A DNA stretch of 34,961 nucleotides from an uncultured beta proteobacterium (GTDB lineage: Bacteria; Pseudomonadota; Gammaproteobacteria; Burkholderiales; Burkholderiaceae_C), in NCBI GenBank assembly GCA_903894475.1, contig CAITQH010000014.1, positions 1 through 34,961 of the forward strand, given 5' to 3'. The position numbers and the translations under genes are program-made. Positions 7,759-15,446 of the stretch are shown piece after piece. The number at the start of each line of letters is the position of its first letter. Within the stretch, counting starts at the first letter, position 1. The notes beneath the pieces are model-generated. The model made no database searches, was not told the origin of the DNA, and was given only the letters and a program-made list of their open reading frames with translations.

Positions 7759-9300
7759 TCAATGATCGGCCAGTTCCAGCGCGATCTTCTTGAAGTTGGC
7801 TTCCTCACGTTCAAAGGCGTCAACAACCGCCGGATCAAATTTCGTTCCTTTTTGACCCGAAATATGCGCACTGGCCTCTTCATGCGTCCAGGCGCGCTTG
7901 TAAACACGCGCCGTGGTCAGAGCGTCGTATACGTCAGCAACCGCCATCAAGCGTGCGCCTAGCGGGATGTCCTGGGCGCTCTGGCCCCGTGGATAGCCGC
8001 TGCCGTCCCAGTTTTCATGGTGTGCGCCTGCCAGTTTGGCGGCCACGGTAAACAGCGAGTCAACGGCCCGACGGCCCGCGCCTGCCATGACGAGCAGAAT
8101 TGACTCACCCAGCGCGGCGTGTGTGCGCATGATCGTCATTTCCTCGTCCGTAAGGCGACCCGGTTTCAAAAGAATGTGGTCAGGTATGCCGATCTTGCCG
8201 AGATCGTGCATCGGCGTGGCCTTGACAATCAGATCAATCTGTTGCTCTGACAGATGTTCCGTATAGTGGCCCGACTGAACCAGAGTCTGCGCCAGTGTCT
8301 TGACAAAAAGCTGGGTGCGCTTGGTATGCAGGCCGGTTTCGTTGTCTCGAATGACGGAGAGTTCGGTTAGCGCGACAACGACCTGGTCGCGCCCGCGTTG
8401 CATCGCTTGGTCACTCAACTGCTGGTACTCATCGAGCACGACCTTGAGTTGGCGGTTGACTTGCTCATACTCAGAAACGTCAGTGTAGGTACGCACCACG
8501 TCGCCTGAGGGCATGGCTTGCGTATTGACCTCTATGTAGCGGCCACTCTTGTCCTGGCGCAGGTAGCGCCGCGGAATACTCAGATCCACGTTCACACCCA
8601 ATGTGGCCACGTAGCTGCGTCCAGTCGATTCAACGTTGGCAAACTCCGGTCCAAAATCACCCCGATCGCTCTGAAATTTCACCACCTCGGACAAAAGGGG
8701 TTTGCTCTCCAGCAGGGATCGCGGCAAGTCCAGCAGATCGCAGGCCTTGTCGTTGAACATCTTGAAATGTCCACTCTTGTCGAGAACACAAATCCCCTGT
8801 GACATATTTTGTAGTGCGCTGTTTAACAGGCCGTTGGCTTCGGAAAGCTGCAATGAAATCAGGTTGACGACGGCCTTGTGAATCCCAAGAAAAACGAAGA
8901 CATACGGAAACATAAACAGGAAGTGCCAGTTGTTTTGCGGGTGTTGCATTTTCATCTGGACCGATCGCGCCAAGAACGGCTCCAGCACCATATAACCGCA
9001 CCGGGCCAATGAAAGCACGACTTGCGCAGCCAGCAGTAGCACAAGGAAATTGAAAACCTGCCACGATTGACGTTTCGTAATCAGCAAGCCCTCAACAAGA
9101 GCCCAGCAACTCAAGATCCAGACCAACCCAATAACCAGTGCACGATGACTGAGTGACGCCCCATAGGCTTCAAGAACTTCGAATGCAAAGCTGACTACAA
9201 GAATCAGCGCAGACAAGGCTACAACCGCATCAAGTGAGCGTGCATCGAAGTAAGGTGCAAATCCGGCCGGCTGCGATACAGATGAATTCCGATGGTTCAT
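7759..9300 (-). CDS. Membrane PAS/HD-GYP c-di-GMP phosphodiesterase
   Basis: A 513-aa protein predicted to hydrolyse c-di-GMP at the inner membrane. The N-terminal 160 aa contain about four membrane helices; a PAS domain follows (about aa 175-300, beginning LQNMSQGICVLDKSGHFKMF), then a short coiled coil and an HD-GYP domain (about 315-510). The metal and signature residues are present: ETGLHTKR, HDLGKIGIPDHILLKPG, HHENWDGSGYPRG and VADVYDALT. I use the ATG at 9300, which overlaps the TGA stop of the upstream binding-protein gene (TGATG); a GTG one codon earlier is possible. The coupling means the binding protein and this enzyme are made together and suggests that ligand sensing controls c-di-GMP breakdown. 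Confidence 0.93.
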   Translation of the reverse strand: MNHRNSSVSQPAGFAPYFDARSLDAVVALSALILVVSFAFEVLEAYGASLSHRALVIGLVWILSCWALVEGLLITKRQSWQVFNFLVLLLAAQVVLSLARCGYMVLEPFLARSVQMKMQHPQNNWHFLFMFPYVFVFLGIHKAVVNLISLQLSEANGLLNSALQNMSQGICVLDKSGHFKMFNDKACDLLDLPRSLLESKPLLSEVVKFQSDRGDFGPEFANVESTGRSYVATLGVNVDLSIPRRYLRQDKSGRYIEVNTQAMPSGDVVRTYTDVSEYEQVNRQLKVVLDEYQQLSDQAMQRGRDQVVVALTELSVIRDNETGLHTKRTQLFVKTLAQTLVQSGHYTEHLSEQQIDLIVKATPMHDLGKIGIPDHILLKPGRLTDEEMTIMRTHAALGESILLVMAGAGRRAVDSLFTVAAKLAGAHHENWDGSGYPRGQSAQDIPLGARLMAVADVYDALTTARVYKRAWTHEEASAHISGQKGTKFDPAVVDAFEREEANFKKIALELADH

Positions 9301-10346
9301 CACGGCCGTTTCGTCTGTGAAAGAATCGGCTCAACGATTTGTTTCCATTGGGCCGAGCAATCAGGTGACAACTGGTCACAGCGTTCTGCCCATGTGGGCA
9401 ATGACTTGGTCAAAGCAAAGTCGCGCATGAAGTGGATGTCGTCATTTGCAACGGGCGAAGAAACCAGTTTGTACTTCACACCCAGTGCACAGTTGTCTTT
9501 GCCATGGATGCAGTCCGATGCTTGAATGTCAAGTTGTTCGGAGTAGGACCATACGTTTGCAATGTAGGTATTGACAGCGTCCGACAGACGCTGCTGTTGA
9601 GTCGCGCCCAGGTTGTTCCAAATTCCAAGCCGGATGGCGATACCGTTGAGACCCATCTGCGTGGCGATGGGGTATACATGCGTCGTATGGGCAGGCCACT
9701 TTGCCGAGTAGCCGGATATACGACTTGTGATTGCGCAGTCTGTAATCTTCAGGGCCAGCGCATTGGCAACCTCATCGAATGGAATAACAACCGGGATAGC
9801 CCCGATGGATTCAATCAGGGGTGCCAAAATCGTACTACCTATGCGAACCTTGTGACCCTTCAAGTTGGAGAGTTGATTGATGGCTTGGTTGCAAAAAAGC
9901 ACCTGGGGTCCAAAAGGCCAGATACCCAGCAATTTCACGCCAAACCGGCGCTGCAAATTCTCGTCCAGTACAGGTGCATACGCAGCTGAAATCTTGCGGG
10001 CTGTTTGGTAATTGGCATTCAAACCTGGCGGATCAACCCCCAAGATACTGGGCTCTTCCTCGCTGTTTTGCAGGAACCGGAGGGAAACCATGTCAAACAC
10101 GCCGTCTTTCATCAAGGCCAACTGCCGGTTGTCCTTGAAGCCGATAGCGTCAATGGTGCGGTACTCAACCTTGAATGGAATGCCGGTTTTTTCTGGGATG
10201 GATTCAAAAAACGGCTTCTCCAATTCGCTTTGAATGGGTCCCGTCATGGACGGTTGACCGACTACCTTGAGGTCGATTACGTCAAGCCCATTCCAGGCGA
10301 GGCCGAATGCGACAACAAGTCCCAACAGGAGTAATAGTCTTTTCAC
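9300..10346 (-). CDS. Orphan TRAP-type (DctP-like) solute-binding protein
   Basis: About 348 aa. A hydrophobic N-terminal segment (KRLLLLLGLVVAFGLAW) looks like a signal sequence or membrane anchor, followed by a periplasmic TRAP DctP fold: FGVKLLGIWPFGPQVLFCNQ and LKGHKVRIGSTI match the conserved core of these ligand-binding proteins. I chose the GTG at 10346, just before the signal sequence; a longer frame reaches 10514 but adds a Cys-rich segment atypical of the family. No TRAP membrane subunits (DctQ/DctM) are present, so it probably does not serve transport here. It overlaps the HD-GYP gene by one base and diverges from a LuxR-type regulator. Inference: a sensor for an organic acid that feeds a signalling pathway. 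Confidence 0.82.
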   Translation of the reverse strand: MKRLLLLLGLVVAFGLAWNGLDVIDLKVVGQPSMTGPIQSELEKPFFESIPEKTGIPFKVEYRTIDAIGFKDNRQLALMKDGVFDMVSLRFLQNSEEEPSILGVDPPGLNANYQTARKISAAYAPVLDENLQRRFGVKLLGIWPFGPQVLFCNQAINQLSNLKGHKVRIGSTILAPLIESIGAIPVVIPFDEVANALALKITDCAITSRISGYSAKWPAHTTHVYPIATQMGLNGIAIRLGIWNNLGATQQQRLSDAVNTYIANVWSYSEQLDIQASDCIHGKDNCALGVKYKLVSSPVANDDIHFMRDFALTKSLPTWAERCDQLSPDCSAQWKQIVEPILSQTKRP

Positions 10347-10481
10347 AGTGATGCCATTCGGTTGGGGCAGCTGGTATTTCTGGCGGAGGTATTCAAAACT
10401 AGGGGGGTTCGCAGCAATTGTTTTTTTGAGGCGTGCTGCATTGTCTAGAATTTGTGCTGGGCAGGAACCGCATGAACATGC

Positions 10482-10530
10482 GGGGCCCCTATATTCATGG
10501 GGGGTACAAGTCAACTTTTTTCAAATACAG
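10482..10530. promoter_or_regulatory. Candidate regulator-binding region with ATATTCATGGGGG, copy 1
   Basis: The divergent region between the binding-protein gene (start 10346) and the response regulator (start 10541) contains GGGGCCCC (10482-10489) followed by ATATTCATGGGGG (10491-10503) and a T-run ending in TCA. The same 13 bases, again followed about 10-12 bases later by a T-run and TCA, recur at 13748-13780 upstream of the kinase gene. The location 38-50 bases before the regulator ATG fits an operator or upstream promoter element. Confidence 0.4.
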
Positions 10531-10540
10531 TTGCGATGCA

Positions 10541-11227
10541 ATGAGTCAAGAAATCCCAATTCACGCCGATAGCCCTCGTTTCATTCCGCGCCGGATTCTG
10601 GTGGTCGAGGACAACCCACTGTTCGAGCAAGTGATCGGGCAAGTCATCGAGAGCCTGGGCATCGACGGCAAGACTTATTTTTGCCAAACCGGCAGTCAGG
10701 CGCTCAGCCTGTGTGAGGACAACAAAGTGGGGCTTGATCTGGCGCTGGTCGATCTGGGACTGCCGGATATTTCAGGCATTGAGGTTATTCGGGGCTTGCG
10801 CCGGCGATACCCGGACCTGCCGATCATGGTGATCTCAGTCATTTCCACCGAGCGCAGCGTGCTGGCTGCCGTACGGGCGGGTGCACGGGGTTACATCCTG
10901 AAAGGCGACTCAAAAGCCGCCATCACACAGGCGATTCAGGAACTGATGCTGGGCAATTACCCGATCACCCCGGCCCTGGCACGCTACCTGTTCAAGATGG
11001 CTGGCGGGGCCACCGGAACGAGCGCTGATACAGAGCACAAGTTGTCGCCGCGTGAACTCGAAACACTGCAACACCTCTCGAAGGGCCACAAGTACGAAGA
11101 GGTCGCCCGTATCATGGGCATTGCCCTGTCAACGGTCCAGTACAACATTCGCAACCTCTATCGCAAACTCGACGCCAACTCGCAAATGCAGGCAGTGACG
11201 AAAGCCCGCGATCAGGGCTTGATCTGA
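10541..11227 (+). CDS. LuxR/NarL-family response regulator
   Basis: A 228-aa transcriptional response regulator starting at MSQEIPIHADSP; an upstream in-frame ATG at 10433 would add an unlikely segment lying in the promoter region. Receiver domain (about aa 17-135): acidic pair in ILVVEDNP, phosphoacceptor Asp in LALVDLGLPD, Lys in GYILKGDS. A LuxR-type helix-turn-helix follows (about 165-225) with LSPRELETLQHLSKG and ALSTVQYNIRNLYRKL. It is divergent from the TRAP-type binding protein/HD-GYP pair and converges, with 22 bases between the stops, on a HisKA_3 kinase gene, its obvious partner. It may regulate its own promoter, the divergent operon, or both. Confidence 0.93.
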   Translation: MSQEIPIHADSPRFIPRRILVVEDNPLFEQVIGQVIESLGIDGKTYFCQTGSQALSLCEDNKVGLDLALVDLGLPDISGIEVIRGLRRRYPDLPIMVISVISTERSVLAAVRAGARGYILKGDSKAAITQAIQELMLGNYPITPALARYLFKMAGGATGTSADTEHKLSPRELETLQHLSKGHKYEEVARIMGIALSTVQYNIRNLYRKLDANSQMQAVTKARDQGLI

Positions 11228-11249
11228 CCCGATGCACCGGATTCGTAAT

Positions 11250-13475
11250 TCAGTCTTGAACGATTAAGCGCAGGCTTATCCGGGTGCCTGGTTCAGACGC
11301 AGGAATTGACAGTTCCGCCCCTATTTCGCGCGCCCTGCGCTGAATATTGCGCAAGCCCCGTCCATAGACCAAGGGCGTCGGCAAACCCACGCCGTCATCG
11401 GCAACGCTCAACAGTAAGCCGCGCTGCTCGGGCTCATACCGCGCTTCGATCCAGATCGCGCCCGCTTTCGCATGCTTGAGTGCGTTGTTCAGTGCCTCCT
11501 GGAGGATTCGCAGAACTTGCAGGATGATGCGCTGTGCGATCTCGGGCAGTTGCGCAATCTGAATATTCCAGTGAAGCTGCGTCGACATTCCCAACAAGCG
11601 GCGCTCGATGCGAAAGCGGAAATCAACGAGGGCATCCTCCAGCGTGAGATCGGTCTGTCGCAAGGCGTCGGCTACCAGATACAGGTCCGACATGCATTCC
11701 TGCAGGACTTGCGTGAGTTGCCCTTGGGTCATGGTGCCTTGCTCGGCCATGAGCCGGGCAGTGGAAAGTTGCGAACCAAATCCGTCGTGCATGTCCTGCA
11801 ACAGACGCTCGCGCTCCTCCTGTTTGGAGCGTTCAATTTCGGCTGCCACTATGACCTGGTTAGCCAATTTCAAACTGGCTTCAGCCTCTTTGTAGGCTGT
11901 GATGTCAACCATCACCCCCTCCCATACAGCGCCACCCTGGGCTAAACGCCGCGGCACTGATTCGACGCTGAGCCATCGAATCTGGCCATTGACCACAATT
12001 CGACCTTCCCAGTGAAGGGGCTTGATTTCGGCAAAGACCTCCATGTTGAGCGCCAGGAAGGCTTCGTAGTCATCCGGATGGACAATGTGAAATCCACTGT
12101 TCGGGTCTGCCAGCACGTCTTCGCGGCGCACATCGAGCATCTTCAACCATCGCTCACTCAGGAACGTAAACCGTGGCACACCTTCTGCCGTGGTTTCCAT
12201 CACATAGGTCCCGACAGGAATGTTTTCTGTCAGCAAACGTGTTGTCTGCTCCATTTGTCCGATTCGTTGAAGCGCGCCCCCTAATTCCCGGGTTCGGGCA
12301 ACAACCTGCTCTTCCAGTGTTGCGCTGAGTTCGCGCGAAGTGCGCAAGGCGGAAGTCAGCAGGCCAAGCAGCATGCCGCCGATGATGAGCATCACGCCAG
12401 GGTAACCGTAAGTAATCAGGTACACGCCATCAAATACTGCCCGACCGGCCAGCCGCGCCCAGTCCAGCATTGCCATGGCAAACAGAGCGCAGAGCATGAG
12501 CATCGTCATCACGTGCAAAGGTCGACGTGATTGCCAGGTCCATCGCACCATGGCACCCAATAGTCCAAGCGCCACCAATGCAAGCGGCGCGTACAGGGCG
12601 ACAACAACCATGCGATTGTTGTTCGTGGCGGCGATCAGTGTCGGTCCGAAAATCGAGTAGGCCACAAGCAGTCGTTGCAGCCAGCGCAAGCTCTCTTCCT
12701 TGGCGAAAAGGTACACCAGCGTCAGCAACAGCAGACAGCTTGAGGCCATACGGCTGGCGAAAATGAACCAGCTGAACAAGTCACCATTGACCGGCGGATA
12801 AATGATCAAGAAACTGAGGTTCACCAGGGCATTGCTGACACAAGTTAAACCAAACCAGAAATACAGCGAGGCGCTGCGTAACACAAGAGACGCCGCCAGG
12901 GCAAGAAAACCCAAGAGCAGCGATACCCAGGTAATGCCTTCGGCTGTGTCCTGCTTTAACAGGTAACTTTTTTGATAAGGTCCTCGACGGAGTTCCAGGG
13001 CATCACCCACCAGCACCGGCGTCAGTCCGTTGGCTTGCCTGCTATTGGCGTAAATCTCGAAGTCGAGCGTGTTTGACCCGACGCGCCACGCACCCCTGGG
13101 CGGTACAAACAGGTTCGGTTGATTCAGGCAGCGTACATCCTGCAAGCGCCCCTCGGCGCAAGAGCCGACTTCCTCCCCATTCAAGGACAGTCTGCCTGAA
13201 AGACTTAACTTCGAGACGAAAACCCCTAGCGCTGCATCAGGCTGTCTGGGCAATTCGACCAATAGTCGGAAGCGAACGGTACCGCCCTCGGGGTTAAATT
13301 CGCCGGGCTGCAGGATATAGGGCAAGTCAACAACTTGCGTGCCAGCCAGGCTGCTCAATTCGGCAGCGACCAGCGTTCGCATCGGCCAAGGCGCTTTCGT
13401 CTGTTCGGCACATGCCATGCCGATGCAACTGCAGCACAGAAACCATCCAATCACCCAGCGCCGAAAACAGTTCAT
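11250..13475 (-). CDS. 7TM-DISM/PAS histidine kinase (HisKA_3 type)
   Basis: A 741-aa sensor kinase. A signal peptide (about aa 1-23) leads to an extracytoplasmic beta-rich domain (about 25-180), about seven membrane helices (about 185-385) of the 7TMR-DISM type, a coiled coil, a PAS domain (about 425-535, ending MVDITAYKEAE), a HisKA_3 dimerisation domain with the phospho-His in LLQDMHDGFGSQL (near aa 560), and a HATPase with LQEALNNALKHA, VADDGVGL and GRGLRNIQRRAREIG. This kinase class normally pairs with LuxR/NarL regulators, and one is convergent next door. The 7TM-DISM module commonly senses carbohydrates or small ligands outside the cell; the ligand here cannot be read from the sequence. 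Confidence 0.93.
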   Translation of the reverse strand: MNCFRRWVIGWFLCCSCIGMACAEQTKAPWPMRTLVAAELSSLAGTQVVDLPYILQPGEFNPEGGTVRFRLLVELPRQPDAALGVFVSKLSLSGRLSLNGEEVGSCAEGRLQDVRCLNQPNLFVPPRGAWRVGSNTLDFEIYANSRQANGLTPVLVGDALELRRGPYQKSYLLKQDTAEGITWVSLLLGFLALAASLVLRSASLYFWFGLTCVSNALVNLSFLIIYPPVNGDLFSWFIFASRMASSCLLLLTLVYLFAKEESLRWLQRLLVAYSIFGPTLIAATNNNRMVVVALYAPLALVALGLLGAMVRWTWQSRRPLHVMTMLMLCALFAMAMLDWARLAGRAVFDGVYLITYGYPGVMLIIGGMLLGLLTSALRTSRELSATLEEQVVARTRELGGALQRIGQMEQTTRLLTENIPVGTYVMETTAEGVPRFTFLSERWLKMLDVRREDVLADPNSGFHIVHPDDYEAFLALNMEVFAEIKPLHWEGRIVVNGQIRWLSVESVPRRLAQGGAVWEGVMVDITAYKEAEASLKLANQVIVAAEIERSKQEERERLLQDMHDGFGSQLSTARLMAEQGTMTQGQLTQVLQECMSDLYLVADALRQTDLTLEDALVDFRFRIERRLLGMSTQLHWNIQIAQLPEIAQRIILQVLRILQEALNNALKHAKAGAIWIEARYEPEQRGLLLSVADDGVGLPTPLVYGRGLRNIQRRAREIGAELSIPASEPGTRISLRLIVQD

Positions 13476-13732
13476 GCCTCTAGAATTCCTGAGCAGTGCC
13501 CTCTATAGTCACATTGCGATAAATTGTGAATCGAACGGCTACCACCATCTCGCCTCTGCCACGAGGCCATCGAATCGCAACAAGCGATGACAACTTGAAA
13601 ATAGCGGCGGCCTTTGCACAAGGCAGCTAGTTTTATTCCCGGCTTTCGCCATTCTCGGATTGATCATTGGCCCAGTTCCGCCCGAAAACTATTGAATAAC
13701 AAAAGCGCAACTGCAATGTACGCAATTATCGG

Positions 13733-13781
13733 TTTAGTGGGGACACCATATTCATGGGGGAACAGCACGATTTTTTTCATG
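13733..13781. promoter_or_regulatory. Candidate regulator-binding region with ATATTCATGGGGG, copy 2
   Basis: ATATTCATGGGGG (13748-13760) is preceded by GTGGGGACACC and followed by a run of seven T and CA, closely matching the arrangement at 10482-10530. It lies about 270 bases upstream of the kinase start codon. The pairing of this motif with both ends of the two-component gene pair suggests a shared binding site, most simply for the LuxR-type regulator between them. Confidence 0.4.
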
Positions 13782-13861
13782 CAACCACGCAACTAGTCCA
13801 ATAAACCACATTCACCCCGACCCTTGTGCGCAATCTGTCACGAAGCATAACGCGGTGAACT

Positions 13862-13922
13862 GCTGGCCCAGGATTTTCCTCATACCTGACGCTCAGTTTT
13901 GGCGGTCTGCTTCGCAGAGAAA
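13862..13922 (+). repeat. 61-bp dispersed direct repeat, copy B
   Basis: Identical over 61 bases to 7577-7637. Copy B continues into AATGGCTGGCTCCA, which is shared in diverged form with copy C near 14700-14735, so the true repeat unit is somewhat longer than 61 bp. Confidence 0.85.
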
Positions 13923-14286
13923 TGGCTGGCTCCAGAAGACACCAAGCGGAACTAGCCGAATCCGATTCACTTGCCCCTTAGCCGACGTTGACCTAAGCTG
14001 AAATGAGTGTTTCAGTGCCCTTGAAGTCGCTGTGACAGCCCACAACTGCCCGAGCAAATGTCTAACTTTCTTCACCGCCAACCGGTTGTAAGCCGAAGAC
14101 CAGTCGCTGTGATGACCGTGCGACAGGAGGCAAGGGCATCAATCAATGCAGATACGGTGCTCTTTGTCAAACCAAGTCGCCATCGTCAGGAAGCGCCGTT
14201 GGACGTAATCAAAACACCAATCCCAGAGAACTCGCTACAACAACCTTAGGCACTTTTGAGTCAGTCGCCTTTCTTTGTAGTTGCAA

Positions 14287-14610
14287 CTAATCTTCTACGG
14301 CTGGGCTTCGTTGCCTTTCAGTAGGGACTTCTTGAGGAAGGTCATTGCACAAAGGGCAATTCTTGCCACGACTGACGTAGTACATTCGCGTGCCGATGAA
14401 GATGATGGTGGAAATCGCTGACCAGGTCAACGCAAACTGAACTCCGGCCAACAGTTCATGACCTTTTAGCAGTTCGACCACGGTCAACGACGCGAGCATG
14501 ATGGCAAACACGATCAGGGCACGCCTAATCCAGAAGCCAGTTCTACCAGAAACATTTTTCACCATCGAAGCCTCGTTCATGGGATTGCGATAAGAGAATA
14601 GTCTAGCCAC
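14287..14610 (-). CDS. Small membrane protein with CxxC, hypothetical
   Basis: A 107-aa frame with two predicted membrane helices (ALIVFAIMLASLTVVELL and FALTWSAISTIIFIGTRMYY) and a C-terminal hydrophilic tail holding a single CxxC (NCPLCND), which could bind a metal or be redox active. The long start is listed, but the Met at 14563-14565 (MVKNVSG) has a good Shine-Dalgarno (GAGG, five bases upstream) and may be the real start, giving 92 aa. No known family recognised. It is on the same strand as the MASE1-like and winged-helix genes but separated by a repeat, so operon membership is uncertain. Confidence 0.6.
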   Translation of the reverse strand: MARLFSYRNPMNEASMVKNVSGRTGFWIRRALIVFAIMLASLTVVELLKGHELLAGVQFALTWSAISTIIFIGTRMYYVSRGKNCPLCNDLPQEVPTERQRSPAVED

Positions 14611-14667
14611 TCCGAATTTTCGGGTGACATCGAAGGTCTCTCACCGACGTACAACCAAGCTGCGTTT

Positions 14668-14728
14668 CACCGCATGGCTGACTTTCAACTTTGACGGTCA
14701 GCTTCGGAGAATGGCGGTCGGCTCCAAC
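14668..14728 (+). repeat. Diverged third copy of the dispersed repeat
   Basis: The segment with TGACTTTCAACTTTGACGGT and CAGCTTCGGAGAATGGCG aligns, with several substitutions and a small gap, to the GACGCTCAGTTTTGGCGGTCTGCTTCGCAGAG part of the 61-bp repeat, and shares the following GGCTCCA with copy B. It lies between the small membrane-protein gene and the MASE1-like gene. Boundaries are approximate. Confidence 0.55.
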
Positions 14729-14760
14729 AGACGCGATGATGCCAGTTGTCAATATGATAA

Positions 14761-15324
14761 CTAGAATCCAAGAGGGTTCGAATCGTCGTCGCGGTCCGAC
14801 AACTGATGGATCAGGCATTTCGCTGCGTATAGAACCAGGATCGTTCCAGTAAAGTCACCCAAAGCCATTACGGCTGTGCTGCTGAGGAAGTTTTCTGTGT
14901 GCCCTCGAAACGTGAACCACAACTGGTGAAGTGTTGCGCTGAGAACAGCAAATATGACCGCTGCCTTGAGCAATTTGTCGGCCGTCAGATTCGTCAAGTC
15001 CATTTTGATGTCAAGCCTGTCAACACAAATCATTCGTGCGAGTAGAGGCGAAATGCCAGATATACATCCAGTCACAACGGCAGTTATGAAATCACCGTTG
15101 AAATAATGGATAGAGTCGATGGCGATGGACGCCAATACGATGCCAAGGGCTCCCCACACGCCAAACACAAGAGCGAATGCAAGCCTCAGACCACTTGGCA
15201 GGTAAATCCAGTCTACCCCTGTCGAAAATGAGAAGGCTGAAAAAAGCAAGTTATTGATTGTGAACAGTGCCAAGTAAGCCACCGCAGTAAACCCGACGAT
15301 TGCTGACTTGTTTCTTGTCTTCAT
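14761..15324 (-). CDS. MASE1-like integral membrane protein
   Basis: A 187-aa protein that is almost entirely membrane-embedded, with about five helices. The pattern IYLPSGLRLAFALVFG near aa 40-56 and the later ALGDFTGTILVLYAAK match the 'P.G..LA..L.FG' and 'GD..G....AP' landmarks of MASE1 sensor domains. MASE1 normally forms the N-terminus of kinases or GGDEF proteins; here the protein ends just after the membrane part with a short Asp-rich tail, so any output must come from a partner. It is 122 bases downstream of a winged-helix regulator gene on the same strand. The MASE1 assignment comes from motif shape and is moderately secure. Confidence 0.7.
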   Translation of the reverse strand: MKTRNKSAIVGFTAVAYLALFTINNLLFSAFSFSTGVDWIYLPSGLRLAFALVFGVWGALGIVLASIAIDSIHYFNGDFITAVVTGCISGISPLLARMICVDRLDIKMDLTNLTADKLLKAAVIFAVLSATLHQLWFTFRGHTENFLSSTAVMALGDFTGTILVLYAAKCLIHQLSDRDDDSNPLGF

Positions 15325-15446
15325 TCAAAGCCTGTGGGAGATGATGATGTTCATCACACTTCCAAGGATTATGCCGACGTAATTGAACCGGGGCTGTGGG
15401 GCGGGCAAATAAGCCATGCCCAGCATTAGAAAAGGGTGTTCTCGGC

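Larger units (their letters stand above)
13476..14286. other. 811-bp intergenic region with repeats, no gene recognised
   Basis: This region lies upstream of the kinase gene and downstream of a small membrane-protein gene. It holds the second ATATTCATGGGGG motif (13748-13760) and the second copy of the 61-bp repeat (13862-13922). The short frames at 13893-14081 and 14058-14249 look non-coding, having basic composition and no motif. AT content is higher than in the flanking genes around 13500-13850, as expected for a regulatory region. The rest (13923-14286) is unexplained; I see no RNA gene or insertion sequence. Confidence 0.5.

Noticed and set aside
10347-10514. Longer N-terminus of the TRAP-type binding protein
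   Set aside because: The extension is Cys/Pro-rich and places the signal sequence internally, and it covers the conserved intergenic motif; the GTG at 10346 places the signal sequence at the N-terminus.
13893-14249. Short open frames in the 13.5-14.3 kb gap
   Set aside because: One starts inside the dispersed 61-bp repeat and both are short, basic and without recognisable motifs.
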